From contig FNAW01000002.1 in NCBI GenBank assembly GCA_900102115.1, positions 620,001 to 684,000 on the forward strand: a stretch of 64,000 bases of DNA, in the 5' to 3' direction. Below the pieces are notes generated by a model. The model had not been told where the DNA came from. It was given only the letters and a program-made list of their open reading frames with translations, and did no database searches. This document shows, piece after piece, positions 49,071 to 56,865 of the stretch (positions within the stretch are counted from its first letter, which is position 1; each line of letters opens with the position of its first letter). Source of the stretch: Blastococcus fimeti (GTDB lineage: Bacteria; Actinomycetota; Actinomycetes; Mycobacteriales; Geodermatophilaceae). A program made the position numbers and the translations under genes.

Positions 49071-50534
49071 GTGAGCTACGACCTGTTGGTCCAGAACGTC
49101 CGCGTGGTCCGCCACGACCGCCCCGAGCCGGAGACCGCCGACATCGCCGTCACCGACGGGAAGATCGCCAAGGTCGCCGCCGGCATCGACCCGGCCGAGG
49201 CACGCACCGTCGTCGACGGCGGCGGCAAGCTGGCCTTCCCCGGTGTCGTCGACGCCCACCAGCACTGGGGCATCTACAACCCGCTGTCCGAGGACACCGC
49301 CAGCGAGAGCCGCGCGTCGGCGCAGGGTGGCGTGACCACCGGCATCACCTACATGCGCACCGGCCAGTACTACCTGAACAAGGGCGGCCCGTACTCGGAG
49401 TTCTTCCCCGAGGTGCTCCAGGCCTCCGAGGGCCGGGCCTACGTGGACTACGCCTTCCACCTGGCGCCGATGATGAAGCAGCACATCGAGGAGATCCCGT
49501 CGCTGGTCCGCGACCACGGCGTCACCTCGTTCAAGATCTTCATGTTCTACGGCAGCCACGGCCTGCACGGCCGCTCCACCGACCAGAGCTCGTTCCTCAT
49601 GACCCCCGAGGGCGAGCGCTACGACTTCGCGCACTTCGAGTTCGTCATGCGCGGGGTGCAGAAGGCCCGCGAGGAGTTCCCGGAGCTGGCCGACCAGATC
49701 TCGCTGTCCCTGCACTGCGAGACCGCCGAGATCATGAGCGCCTACACCAAGATGGTCGAGGAGGAGGGCACGCTCACCGGCCTGGCCGCCTACTCGGCCT
49801 CGCGTCCCCCGCACTCCGAGGGCCTGGCCGTCAGCATCGCCTCCTACCTGGCGCACGAGACCGGCCTGCCGACGATCAACCTGCTGCACCTGTCCGGCGC
49901 CAAGGCCATGGACGCGGCCATGCGCATGTCGAAGGCCTTCCCGCACATCGACTTCCGCCGCGAGGTCACCGTCGGGCACCTGCTCGCCGACATCACCACC
50001 GCCTCGGGCATCGGCGGCAAGGTCAACCCGCCGCTGCGTCCCCGCGAGGACGTCGAGGCGCTGTGGGAGCACCTGCTCGAGGGCAACATCGACTGGGTGG
50101 TCAGCGACCACGCCTGCTGCCGCGACGAGGTGAAGTTCGGCGAGCCGCGCGACGACGTCTTCGTGGCCAAGTCCGGCTTCGGCGGTGCGGAGTACCTGCT
50201 GCCCGGGATGGTCAGCGAGGGCCGCAAGCGCGGGCTCCCCTACTCGCGGATCGCCCAGCTCATCTCCTGGAACCCGGCGCAGCGCTTCGGCCTGCCGACC
50301 AAGGGCGCGATCATCGAGGGCCTGGACGCCGACTTCGCCCTGGTCGACGACGACAGCACCTGGACCGTGCGCGCCGAGGAGTCGGAGTCCACGCAGGAGT
50401 ACACGCCGTTCGAGGGCTTCGAACTCACCGCCGCGGTGACCGACACCTTCCTCCGCGGTGCGCAGATCCTCGAGGGCGGCAAGGTCGTCGGCGAGCCCGG
50501 CGGCCGGTACCTGTTCCGCCCCACCGGCAAGTAG
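49071..50534 (+). CDS. Cyclic amidohydrolase (dihydropyrimidinase/hydantoinase superfamily)
   Basis: 487 residues from GTG 49071. Metal ligands follow the dihydropyrimidinase pattern: VDAHQHWG (HxH, near 63-65), VTSFKIFMFYG (Lys near 154 for the carboxylated bridge), LSLHCETAEIM, NLLHLSGAKAMD and VVSDHACC (catalytic Asp). These enzymes open five- or six-membered cyclic amides and imides. It is placed two genes after the other ring-opening hydrolase, so one may act on the intact ring and the other on an N-acyl product. Substrate unknown. Nine bases separate it from the CitE-like gene. Confidence 0.92.
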   Translation: MSYDLLVQNVRVVRHDRPEPETADIAVTDGKIAKVAAGIDPAEARTVVDGGGKLAFPGVVDAHQHWGIYNPLSEDTASESRASAQGGVTTGITYMRTGQYYLNKGGPYSEFFPEVLQASEGRAYVDYAFHLAPMMKQHIEEIPSLVRDHGVTSFKIFMFYGSHGLHGRSTDQSSFLMTPEGERYDFAHFEFVMRGVQKAREEFPELADQISLSLHCETAEIMSAYTKMVEEEGTLTGLAAYSASRPPHSEGLAVSIASYLAHETGLPTINLLHLSGAKAMDAAMRMSKAFPHIDFRREVTVGHLLADITTASGIGGKVNPPLRPREDVEALWEHLLEGNIDWVVSDHACCRDEVKFGEPRDDVFVAKSGFGGAEYLLPGMVSEGRKRGLPYSRIAQLISWNPAQRFGLPTKGAIIEGLDADFALVDDDSTWTVRAEESESTQEYTPFEGFELTAAVTDTFLRGAQILEGGKVVGEPGGRYLFRPTGK

Positions 50535-50542
50535 GCGCGCCC

Positions 50543-51391
50543 GTGACCCCGGCACCGCGCAGCTACCTCTACGTCCCCGGCGACCGCCCCGACCGGATGG
50601 CCACGGCCGCCGGCCGGGGCGCGGACGCGCTGATCCTCGACCTGGAGGACGCCGTCCCGGCCCCCGCCAAGGCCGCGGCGCGCGAGCACGTGCGCACCTT
50701 CCTGGCCGCGGCGCCGGAGGGCCCGCAGTGGTGGGTGCGGATCAACGCGGAGTCGGTCGCCGAGGACGTCGCGGCCGTCGTCGGCCCCCGGCTGTCGGGG
50801 ATCGTGCTGCCCAAGGCCGACCCGGCGCTGCTGGCCGAGCTCGACCGGGCCCTGTCCTCGGCCGAGGCGGAGTCCGGGGTGGTCCCGCGTTCGGTGCCCG
50901 TGCTCGCGCTGATCGAGACCGCGCGCGGGTTGGTCCGGGCCGAGCAGGTCGCCGCCGCCTCCCGGGTGGTCCGGCTGGGTCTGGGCGAGGCGGACCTCGT
51001 CGGTGAGCTGGGCCTGCAGCCCGGGCCCGACCGGGAGGAGCTGTGGCCGCTGCGGTCGCGGATCGTCGTCGCCTCGGCAGCCGCCGGCATCCTGCCGCCC
51101 GTGGGCCCGGTGGAGACGGCGATCCGCGACACCGATCGCCTGGTGCGCACCACGGCGCTGCTGCTCCGCCAGGGCTTCCGCGCCCGGACGGCGATCCACC
51201 CGGACCAGGTGACCGTCGTGAACGAGGCGTTCACGCCCTCGACCGAGCAGCTGGCCGCGGCCCGCGACGTGCTGGACCGGCTGGCCGCGGCACAGGAGCG
51301 GTCGGCCGGCGTCGCGCTCACCGCCGACGGCCGGTTCATCGACGAGGCGGTGGCGCGCAGCGCCCGGGAGGTCGTCGGCCGGGCACGCTGA
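50543..51391 (+). CDS. CitE-like (HpcH/HpaI family) C-C lyase
   Basis: 282 residues from GTG 50543. SYLYVPGDRPDRMATAAGRG, ADALILDLEDAVPAPAKAAAR, ALIETARGLV with the metal-binding Glu, and VRLGLGEADLVGELGL with the Asp are the hallmarks of citrate/malyl-CoA/citramalyl-CoA lyase beta-like enzymes. It would cleave a CoA-activated hydroxy acid into an acyl-CoA and an oxo-acid, ending the pathway begun with CoA transfer. It is the last gene of operon A, and a 20-bp-stem terminator begins 11 bases later. Confidence 0.92.
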   Translation: MTPAPRSYLYVPGDRPDRMATAAGRGADALILDLEDAVPAPAKAAAREHVRTFLAAAPEGPQWWVRINAESVAEDVAAVVGPRLSGIVLPKADPALLAELDRALSSAEAESGVVPRSVPVLALIETARGLVRAEQVAAASRVVRLGLGEADLVGELGLQPGPDREELWPLRSRIVVASAAAGILPPVGPVETAIRDTDRLVRTTALLLRQGFRARTAIHPDQVTVVNEAFTPSTEQLAAARDVLDRLAAAQERSAGVALTADGRFIDEAVARSAREVVGRAR

Positions 51392-51401
51392 GCCACCCGG
51401 G

Positions 51402-51456
51402 GCACGGGCCGGACGGGGACGTCGCGCACAGGCGCTCGTCCCCGTCCGGCCCGTGC
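51402..51456 (+). terminator. Strong intrinsic terminator of operon A
   Basis: Perfect 20-bp stem, GCACGGGCCGGACGGGGACG with its exact reverse complement, around a 15-base loop, followed by TCGTTTCAG with a short T-run. The strongest hairpin in the window. Confidence 0.88.
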
Positions 51457-51497
51457 TCGTTTCAGACATATGACGAATTCGAGAATGCTGTGAGCTG

Positions 51498-51516
51498 CGT
51501 TCCGCAGAGCCGAACG
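51498..51516. promoter_or_regulatory. Operator site 2 (shared 19-bp inverted repeat)
   Basis: CGTTCCGC-AGA-GCCGAACG, the best symmetrical copy of the element also found at 38230 and 51636. It lies about 84 bases upstream of the TTGACA box of operon B, as an upstream operator or loop partner would. Confidence 0.65.
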
Positions 51517-51581
51517 GTGATCATTTCGGGAATGGTCGTTCTCGCGCCTGACCTGCGCTTTTCCTGGGGAGGAAATGGTCC

Positions 51582-51610
51582 TTGACAATCTCCTTCGGGG
51601 CTGGAAAGAC
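51582..51610 (+). promoter_or_regulatory. Probable promoter of operon B
   Basis: Perfect TTGACA (51582-51587), 17-base spacer, AAAGAC (51605-51610), a weak -10. The surrounding 51457-51720 region is clearly less GC-rich than the genes and holds no credible gene of its own; it is control DNA only. Operator site 3 lies just downstream. Confidence 0.5.
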
Positions 51611-51627
51611 TGCGGTTGCCAGGCATT

Positions 51628-51654
51628 CGGAACGGTGTTCCGCTCAGCCGAACG
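51628..51654. promoter_or_regulatory. Operator site 3 (compound inverted repeat)
   Basis: TGTTCCGC-TCA-GCCGAACG (51636-51654) is the third copy of the 19-bp element. Its left half is also the right arm of a perfect CGGAAC-GGT-GTTCCG (51628-51642), so two overlapping palindromes are stacked, as tetrameric IclR proteins often require. Sits between the probable -10 and the first codon of operon B. Confidence 0.65.
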
Positions 51655-51720
51655 AATGATCTCGTCTCGTCGCCGACCTGCACCGGGACGACCCGCTACG
51701 CCGAGCTCCACGGAGGAACT

Positions 51721-52824
51721 GTGATCGACATCGAGAACCGGCTGACGCTCGACGAACGGTCCGCCATCGACTTCGTCCTCGTGCTGCGCAAGCGCTGGGC
51801 CGACACCGTCTACCCGGCGCTCACGGCCGAGTACGAGGCCTCCGGCGCACCTGCGGGCACCGTCGAGGAGGTGGCGGAGCCGCTGCACGCACTGCCCACC
51901 TATCCCTGGTTCAGCCATCTGGAGCGCAGCCAGCAGAAGATGTCGTGGCGGCTGGCCGGCGACGCGGTGGTCGGCCGCCGCGACGAGCTGGTCGCCGACC
52001 TCGAATCGGTGCCGCTCCGAGGCCACGGGACCCTGGAGCTCGACCCCACCGTCGCCCTCCCCAGCTGGTACACCGACTACGACATCCACATCCAGCCGGG
52101 CAGCTTCTACTCCGACGACCTGTCGGCATACGTGTACGAGATGGGCGCGCGGGTGGTCATGCTGCGCGACAACGACGGGTACAAGTTCCACCGCCTGTTC
52201 GCCGAGACGGCCCTGCCCGACGTCCCGGGCGCGACCCGCGTGATCGACCTGGGCTGCGGCTTCGGCAAGAGCACCCGCCCGCTGGTGGGCAAGTACCCCG
52301 GCGCGGAGGTCATCGGGGTCGACCTCGCGGCCCCCGGCCTGCGGCTGGCTCACGCGGAGGGCGAGGACGAGCAGCTGCCGATCACCTACCGGCAGGCCGA
52401 CGCGCAGGACACCGGCCTCGAGGCCGCGTCGAGCGACGTCGTGACCGCCACGATGATGCTGCACGAGATGCCGGCCGAGGCCATGGACCGGGTGATCGGC
52501 GAGGCCGCCCGCCTGCTCAAGCCCGGTGGCGCCCTGCGCTTCCTGGAGTTCATGCTCACCGGCGACGCGGTGCGCGACGCGATCGTCTACGAGCACGCGG
52601 AGCGCAACAACGAGCCGTTCTTCCGCGCCCTGTTCGCCACCGACGTCCTGGCGATCTGCGCGAAGCACGGCCTGGTCGACGCCACCTGGACCCCGTTCGA
52701 CGAGCGCGCCGACGGCCTGAGCCCGGACGGCTGGGGCAACCGGGAGGGCTGGCACTTCCCCTGGGCGGTCCTCTCCGCGACCAGGCCCGCCACGGCGGGG
52801 AACCCGACGGGAGCCGCGGCGTGA
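51721..52824 (+). CDS. SAM-dependent class I methyltransferase with long N-terminal domain
   Basis: 367 residues from GTG 51721 with GGAGGAACT upstream. Residues 1-160 are an accessory domain with no family I recognise (LVLRKRWADTVYPALTAEYE, LPSWYTDYDIHIQPGSFYSDD). Motif I is RVIDLGCGFGKSTRPL near 176-190, followed by VIGVDLAAPGLRLA and the loop RLLKPGGALRFLEFML. A small-molecule methyltransferase is likely. First gene of operon B; its stop overlaps the next start by GTGA. Confidence 0.85.
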   Translation: MIDIENRLTLDERSAIDFVLVLRKRWADTVYPALTAEYEASGAPAGTVEEVAEPLHALPTYPWFSHLERSQQKMSWRLAGDAVVGRRDELVADLESVPLRGHGTLELDPTVALPSWYTDYDIHIQPGSFYSDDLSAYVYEMGARVVMLRDNDGYKFHRLFAETALPDVPGATRVIDLGCGFGKSTRPLVGKYPGAEVIGVDLAAPGLRLAHAEGEDEQLPITYRQADAQDTGLEAASSDVVTATMMLHEMPAEAMDRVIGEAARLLKPGGALRFLEFMLTGDAVRDAIVYEHAERNNEPFFRALFATDVLAICAKHGLVDATWTPFDERADGLSPDGWGNREGWHFPWAVLSATRPATAGNPTGAAA

Positions 52825-53135
52825 GCACTCCCGAGTTCGACTACTTCGGCAGCCCGCACGTCTCCAAGCTGGTGGACCTGGTCCTCCTCCTCGGCACCGA
52901 GGTGCACGTCGCCAGCACGCGGGTGCGCGCCCTGGAGGCGCTCCTGGTCCGCAACGGCACACTGGCCGCCGGCGCCGTCGACACCTTCGAGCCCGAGGCC
53001 CGGGAGCAGGCGTCGTTCGACTCCGCCCGCGACCAGTTGATGCAGCGCATCCTGCGGATCATCACCGAGGCCGGCCCGGCCGAGCACCCGCTGCGCGAGC
53101 AGTGGGAAGCCACGCTGCAGCGGAAGAACGGCTGA
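52821..53135 (+). CDS. Small orphan protein of operon B
   Basis: 104 residues from GTG 52821 (MSTPEFDYFGSPHVSKL). Predicted all-helical: SKLVDLVLLLGTEVHVASTRVRALEALL, then ARDQLMQRILRIITE. Ends EQWEATLQRKNG. I do not recognise a family. Its 4-base overlap with the methyltransferase and 1-base overlap with the next gene argue for a subunit or chaperone of the operon's enzymes. Could be a dimeric helical bundle. Confidence 0.75.
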   Translation: MSTPEFDYFGSPHVSKLVDLVLLLGTEVHVASTRVRALEALLVRNGTLAAGAVDTFEPEAREQASFDSARDQLMQRILRIITEAGPAEHPLREQWEATLQRKNG

Positions 53136-53542
53136 TGGCCGCCGTGCACCCCGCCGAGCTGGTCGACACCTACCTGCAGCTCTGCGAGGACCGGGACCTC
53201 GAGGCGGCCTCCCGCTACCTCTCCCCCGACGTCCGCATGGAGTTCCCGGGTGGTGAGGTGTTCGGCTCGCTCGCCGAGCTGGTGGCTGCCTCGGGCGGCA
53301 AGTACCGCTGGGTGCGCAAGCGCCGCACCCGCTTCGCCGTGGGCGAGACCGAGGGTCAGACCACGGTCACCTCCATCGGCACGCTCTACGGCGAGGCGCT
53401 GGACGGCACCCCGTTCCAGGGCATCCGGTACGTCGACTTCTTCGTCGTCGGCGCGGACGGCCTCATCCACGAGCAGCTGGTGTGGAACGACCTGGTGATC
53501 ACCGGCGTCGTCGCGCTGCCCGGCTCGGCGGCTTCCACGTGA
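53135..53542 (+). CDS. NTF2/SnoaL-like protein of operon B
   Basis: 135 residues from ATG 53135, sharing one base (TGATG) with the preceding stop. PAELVDTYLQLCEDRDLEAASRYLSPDVRMEFPGG is the standard opening of SnoaL-like domains, followed by beta strands TTVTSIGTLYGEAL and IRYVDFFVVGADG. A ligand-binding pocket or an isomerase/dehydratase site is expected. No catalytic residues can be named. Overlaps the M20-like gene by GTGA. Confidence 0.82.
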   Translation: MAAVHPAELVDTYLQLCEDRDLEAASRYLSPDVRMEFPGGEVFGSLAELVAASGGKYRWVRKRRTRFAVGETEGQTTVTSIGTLYGEALDGTPFQGIRYVDFFVVGADGLIHEQLVWNDLVITGVVALPGSAAST

Positions 53543-54894
53543 CCGGACTCGACACGGCCGCCGCGCTGCAGGCGGTCGACGACCACTTCGACGAGTTCGT
53601 CGCCGAACTGCAGGAGCTCTGCCGCATCCGCAGCCGCCGGCAGGAGGCCGACCAGATGCAGCGGGCGGCGGAGTTCATCGCCGGTTCGCTGCGCCGCTGG
53701 GGCGGTTCGGCCGAGGTGCTGCCGTGGGAGCACTCGCACCCCTACGTGCTCGGGGAGTTCGCCGGCGGGGAGAAGCGGCTGCTGCACTTCAACCACTACG
53801 ACGTCGAGGTCGAGCCCTCCGGGGACGACGCCGACGCGATCAGCCCGCCGTACGCCGCCGAGATCCGCGACGGGAAGCTCTTCGCCCGCGGCGTGGCCGA
53901 CGACAAGGGCGCGCTCATGTCCCGCATCTACGCCGCGGCGGCCTGGAAGCTGTCCGGCCAGGAGCCCCCGGTGACCTCGGTGTTCATCGAGGAGGGCAAG
54001 CAGATGCTGCACAGCCCGGGGCTCGGCTCGTTCGTGGCGGCGCACGCCGAGGCGCTGCGGGCCGACGCGGCGCTGTGGGAGAACTCCTGGCTGGACGACG
54101 AGGGCCGGCTGCTGCTCAAGCTCAGCGAGAAGGGGATCCTGTACCTCCGGCTGTCGGTGCGCACCCTGAACCGGGAGCTGACCAGCCAGAACACCGCGAT
54201 CCTGCCCGCGGCCACGCACCGGCTGGTGCACGCGCTGGCCTGCCTGGTCGGCCCGGACGGCGAGGTGCGGGTGCCCGGCTTCGCCGATGACGTCCGCCCG
54301 CCGACCGGGGCCGAGCGGGAGATGCTGCTCGACCTCTCGTTCCCCGGCGAGTTCCTCAGGCAGCGGGCGGGGGTCTCCCGCTTCATCGGCGACCTCTCCG
54401 ACGCCGAGGCCGGCGCCGCGGTGCGGGTCGAGCCGACGATCACCATCGGCGCCGTCGAGGGCGGCGACCAGCGCGACGACGTCACCCTGGGCATCCCGGC
54501 GACCGCGTCCGCGAAGGTGGAGGTCCGGCTGATCGCCGGGCAGGACCCCTCGGACGTGCTGGAGAAGATCACCGCGCACCTGAGGGCCTCGGGCTTCGGC
54601 GACGTCGAGGTGCACGAGATGGCGCGGAGCCGGCCGAACATGACGCCGGCCGACGACCCGTGGGTGGAGCTGGTGGCCGACGCCGCGCGCCGGACCTACG
54701 GCACGGAGCCGGTCATCGAGCCGTACACGATCTGGATCGGCAACCAGGGCGTCCTCGAGGGCACCCCGATCGTCGGGGTCGGCGTCTCCCGCGCCGACGC
54801 CGGCATCGACGGGCCGAACGAGTACATCCGGCTCGACGACTTCCGGGCCGGCATCAAGCACGTCATCGAGGTCATGGCGGCGATGGCCCGATGA
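53539..54894 (+). CDS. M20 family metallohydrolase homologue with altered active site
   Basis: 451 residues from GTG 53539. The fold is M20: FNHYDVEVE (usual GHxDV), ARGVADDKGALMSRIY (RGxxDDKG), and the C-terminal GPNEYIRLDDF. Yet the EGEEEIGS position reads EGKQMLHS, so both the general-base Glu and the metal-bridging Glu are replaced by Gln and Met. The lid HSG reads ELTSQ, and the late AHSPNE His reads IDGPNE. The first-shell His/Asp pair is kept. Either it binds one metal and does different chemistry, or it is a binding protein. No frameshift is seen, so this is an evolved change. Overlaps the next gene by ATGA. Confidence 0.88.
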   Translation: MTGLDTAAALQAVDDHFDEFVAELQELCRIRSRRQEADQMQRAAEFIAGSLRRWGGSAEVLPWEHSHPYVLGEFAGGEKRLLHFNHYDVEVEPSGDDADAISPPYAAEIRDGKLFARGVADDKGALMSRIYAAAAWKLSGQEPPVTSVFIEEGKQMLHSPGLGSFVAAHAEALRADAALWENSWLDDEGRLLLKLSEKGILYLRLSVRTLNRELTSQNTAILPAATHRLVHALACLVGPDGEVRVPGFADDVRPPTGAEREMLLDLSFPGEFLRQRAGVSRFIGDLSDAEAGAAVRVEPTITIGAVEGGDQRDDVTLGIPATASAKVEVRLIAGQDPSDVLEKITAHLRASGFGDVEVHEMARSRPNMTPADDPWVELVADAARRTYGTEPVIEPYTIWIGNQGVLEGTPIVGVGVSRADAGIDGPNEYIRLDDFRAGIKHVIEVMAAMAR

Positions 54895-55706
54895 CCGGGC
54901 TCAAGGGCCGGTCGACCCGCGGCTACGTCTCCGTGCCGTGGGGGCAGGCGCACTACCGGGTGGCCGGGGACGACGGGGCGCCGACGGTGCTGCTGCTGCA
55001 CCAGTCGCCGCTGTCGTCGGCGACCTACGAGCCGGTGCTGCCGCTGCTGGCGGCCCGTGGGGTGCGCGCTGTCGCGGTGGACACGCCCGGCTACGGCATG
55101 TCCGATGCACCGCCGTCGGTGTGGTCGATCCCGGAGTACGCGCACGCCGCGTGGACGTTCGCCGATGCCCTCGGCCTGGACCGCGTGACGCTGCTGGGCC
55201 AGCACACCGGTGCGGTCGTCGCCGCGGAGGCTGCGCGCCGGGCGCCCGGGCGAGTGGCCGGCCTGGTGTTCCAGGGGCTGCCGCTGTACTCGGACGACGA
55301 GCGCGCCGAGAAGATGCGCTCGTGGGCGCCGGGCTACTCCCCCGCCGAGGACGGCAGCCACCTCGCGCAGGTGTGGGGCCGCATCCACGACCTCTATCCC
55401 GACATCGGCCTGGAGAGCGCTGACCGGCAGGTGGTCGAGTACCTGAGCGTGGGGGCCGACTACGCGCCGGCCTACCGCGCGGTGTTCGGCCACGAGGTGG
55501 ACACCGCGGCGCTCGCCTCGGTGCCCACGCTGCTGCTGCACGGCGACCGGGATCTCGTCGCGCGGATGGACGAGGTCGTCACCGCGGCGTTCCCGCACGC
55601 GCGGCTGCACCACGTCCGGGGCGGCACCGACTTCGCGCACGAGGAGTTCCCCGAGGCGTTCGCCGAGGAGCTCGCCACGTTCGTGCGGAGCAGCGCCCAG
55701 GCGTGA
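54891..55706 (+). CDS. Alpha/beta hydrolase with His at the nucleophile position
   Basis: 271 residues from ATG 54891. Alpha/beta hydrolase landmarks: LLLHQSPLSSATYEPVLPLL (oxyanion loop), VDTPGYGMSD, acid region LLHGDRDLVARM and a final His in TDFAHEEFPE. The nucleophile elbow reads LLGQHTGAVVA, so the GxSxG serine is a histidine. Some uncharacterised alpha/beta proteins share GxHTG; it may use a different mechanism, for example a lyase or oxygenase-like reaction. Last gene of operon B, ending in a perfect 30-base palindrome. Confidence 0.9.
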   Translation: MTGLKGRSTRGYVSVPWGQAHYRVAGDDGAPTVLLLHQSPLSSATYEPVLPLLAARGVRAVAVDTPGYGMSDAPPSVWSIPEYAHAAWTFADALGLDRVTLLGQHTGAVVAAEAARRAPGRVAGLVFQGLPLYSDDERAEKMRSWAPGYSPAEDGSHLAQVWGRIHDLYPDIGLESADRQVVEYLSVGADYAPAYRAVFGHEVDTAALASVPTLLLHGDRDLVARMDEVVTAAFPHARLHHVRGGTDFAHEEFPEAFAEELATFVRSSAQA

Positions 55707-55734
55707 GCCGCCCGCCGTCGACGGCGGGCGGCTC
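55705..55734. terminator. 30-base perfect palindrome between convergent genes
   Basis: GAGCCGCCCGCCGTC followed by its exact reverse complement. It begins in the hydrolase stop codon (55704-55706) and ends in the DUF3048 gene stop (55733-55735), so it can terminate both strands. Confidence 0.75.
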
Positions 55735-56794
55735 AGCCCAGCGTCACCGCGCCGCTGCCGTTGGGGACGAGCTCGACCCAGGTGTTGCCGGGCGCCAGCT
55801 GCACCGGCGCACCACCCGGACCGGCGAGGACGACGGGCGCTGTCTCCGACGCCTTCGACCAGGTGGCCGCGATCGTGCTCCCGCCGCTGGCGACGAGGGC
55901 CTCTCCCCCACCGACCATGCGGGTCTCCGGAACGGGGTTGCCGGCCGGGTCGCGGAAGGCCGTGTTGACGACGTCGACCCGCAGCACGACCACGTTGGCC
56001 GCGCGCAGCCGGGCGCCGTCGGCCCCGGTCGCGGGGGTGTCGCCCTCGGCCCGCAGCCAGCCGTTGTCCGGCGCGCTCCAGGTCCAGTTCGGGCGGCCGC
56101 TGCCGGAGAGCTTGAGCCGCACCAGCGCCGCGGGCGCGCCCATGGCCACCGCGGTGGGCGGCTGGCCGGCCGGGGCGAACTGGAACTCGGGGGCCGGCGG
56201 CGCCAGGTGCTCCGGGTCGGCCTGGGCGAGGAACTTCGCCGGGTCGGCGTACACGTTGTGCGGCGCGGAGCGGGTGCTCAGCCGGAAGAAGCCGTCGGCG
56301 CCGGCGTCCTGGCTGAGCACCTGCATGCCCGCGTTGCTGATCGCCCGCACGAAGTCCGGGCCACCCCCGGAGAACGCGAACAGGCCGTGCAGCGGGCCCG
56401 CGATGGCGGCGTCCATCGGGCGCACCGAGCGGATCGGCCCGATCTCCGGCGGCACGTTCGAGTGGAAGACGGCGACGAAGCGGGTGATGCCGCCCTCGAC
56501 GACCTCCTCCCACACCACGTCGGCGCTGTTCAGCCCGGTCTGCGGGCGGGCGGCGACGGAGTTCTCGATCTTCACCGCGAGCGCGGGGCGCTGCGGTGGC
56601 GCCTCGATCTCGACCCCGGTCAGCGGCCAGGGCACCAGCACCGGCGCGGGCGGCGTCTCGGGCGCGGGAGTGCTCGCCGCGGCGGGCTCGGTCTTCTCCG
56701 GACCGCAGCCGGCGGTGAGCGCCAGCGCAGCGATCACGCTGAGGGTGCCGGCCGTGCGGCCGAGGGTTCGGCGAGTGCGCTTCCGGGACGACAT
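55733..56794 (-). CDS. DUF3048 domain lipoprotein
   Basis: 353 residues from ATG 56794 (MSSRKRTRR). Lipobox LALTAGCGP (Cys near 29), a Thr/Pro linker, then LAVKIENSVAARPQTGLNSADVVWEE, GIGPIRSVRP-type EIGPIRSVRPMDAA, and FRLSTRSAPHNVYAD, all signatures of DUF3048 (YerB-like) proteins. The late HDYY-type block is present as NWTWSAPDNGW. These are surface-anchored proteins of unknown function, with some links to cell-wall or lipoprotein networks. It is expressed away from the phytochrome gene, 71 bases downstream of that gene's stop. Confidence 0.9.
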   Translation of the reverse strand: MSSRKRTRRTLGRTAGTLSVIAALALTAGCGPEKTEPAAASTPAPETPPAPVLVPWPLTGVEIEAPPQRPALAVKIENSVAARPQTGLNSADVVWEEVVEGGITRFVAVFHSNVPPEIGPIRSVRPMDAAIAGPLHGLFAFSGGGPDFVRAISNAGMQVLSQDAGADGFFRLSTRSAPHNVYADPAKFLAQADPEHLAPPAPEFQFAPAGQPPTAVAMGAPAALVRLKLSGSGRPNWTWSAPDNGWLRAEGDTPATGADGARLRAANVVVLRVDVVNTAFRDPAGNPVPETRMVGGGEALVASGGSTIAATWSKASETAPVVLAGPGGAPVQLAPGNTWVELVPNGSGAVTLG

Positions 56795-56865
56795 GGCCGT
56801 GACGATATGGGCGCATCCCGTCACGGCCCGTAACGCCACGCGCCGTGTGACGCCTGGTGCGCGGC

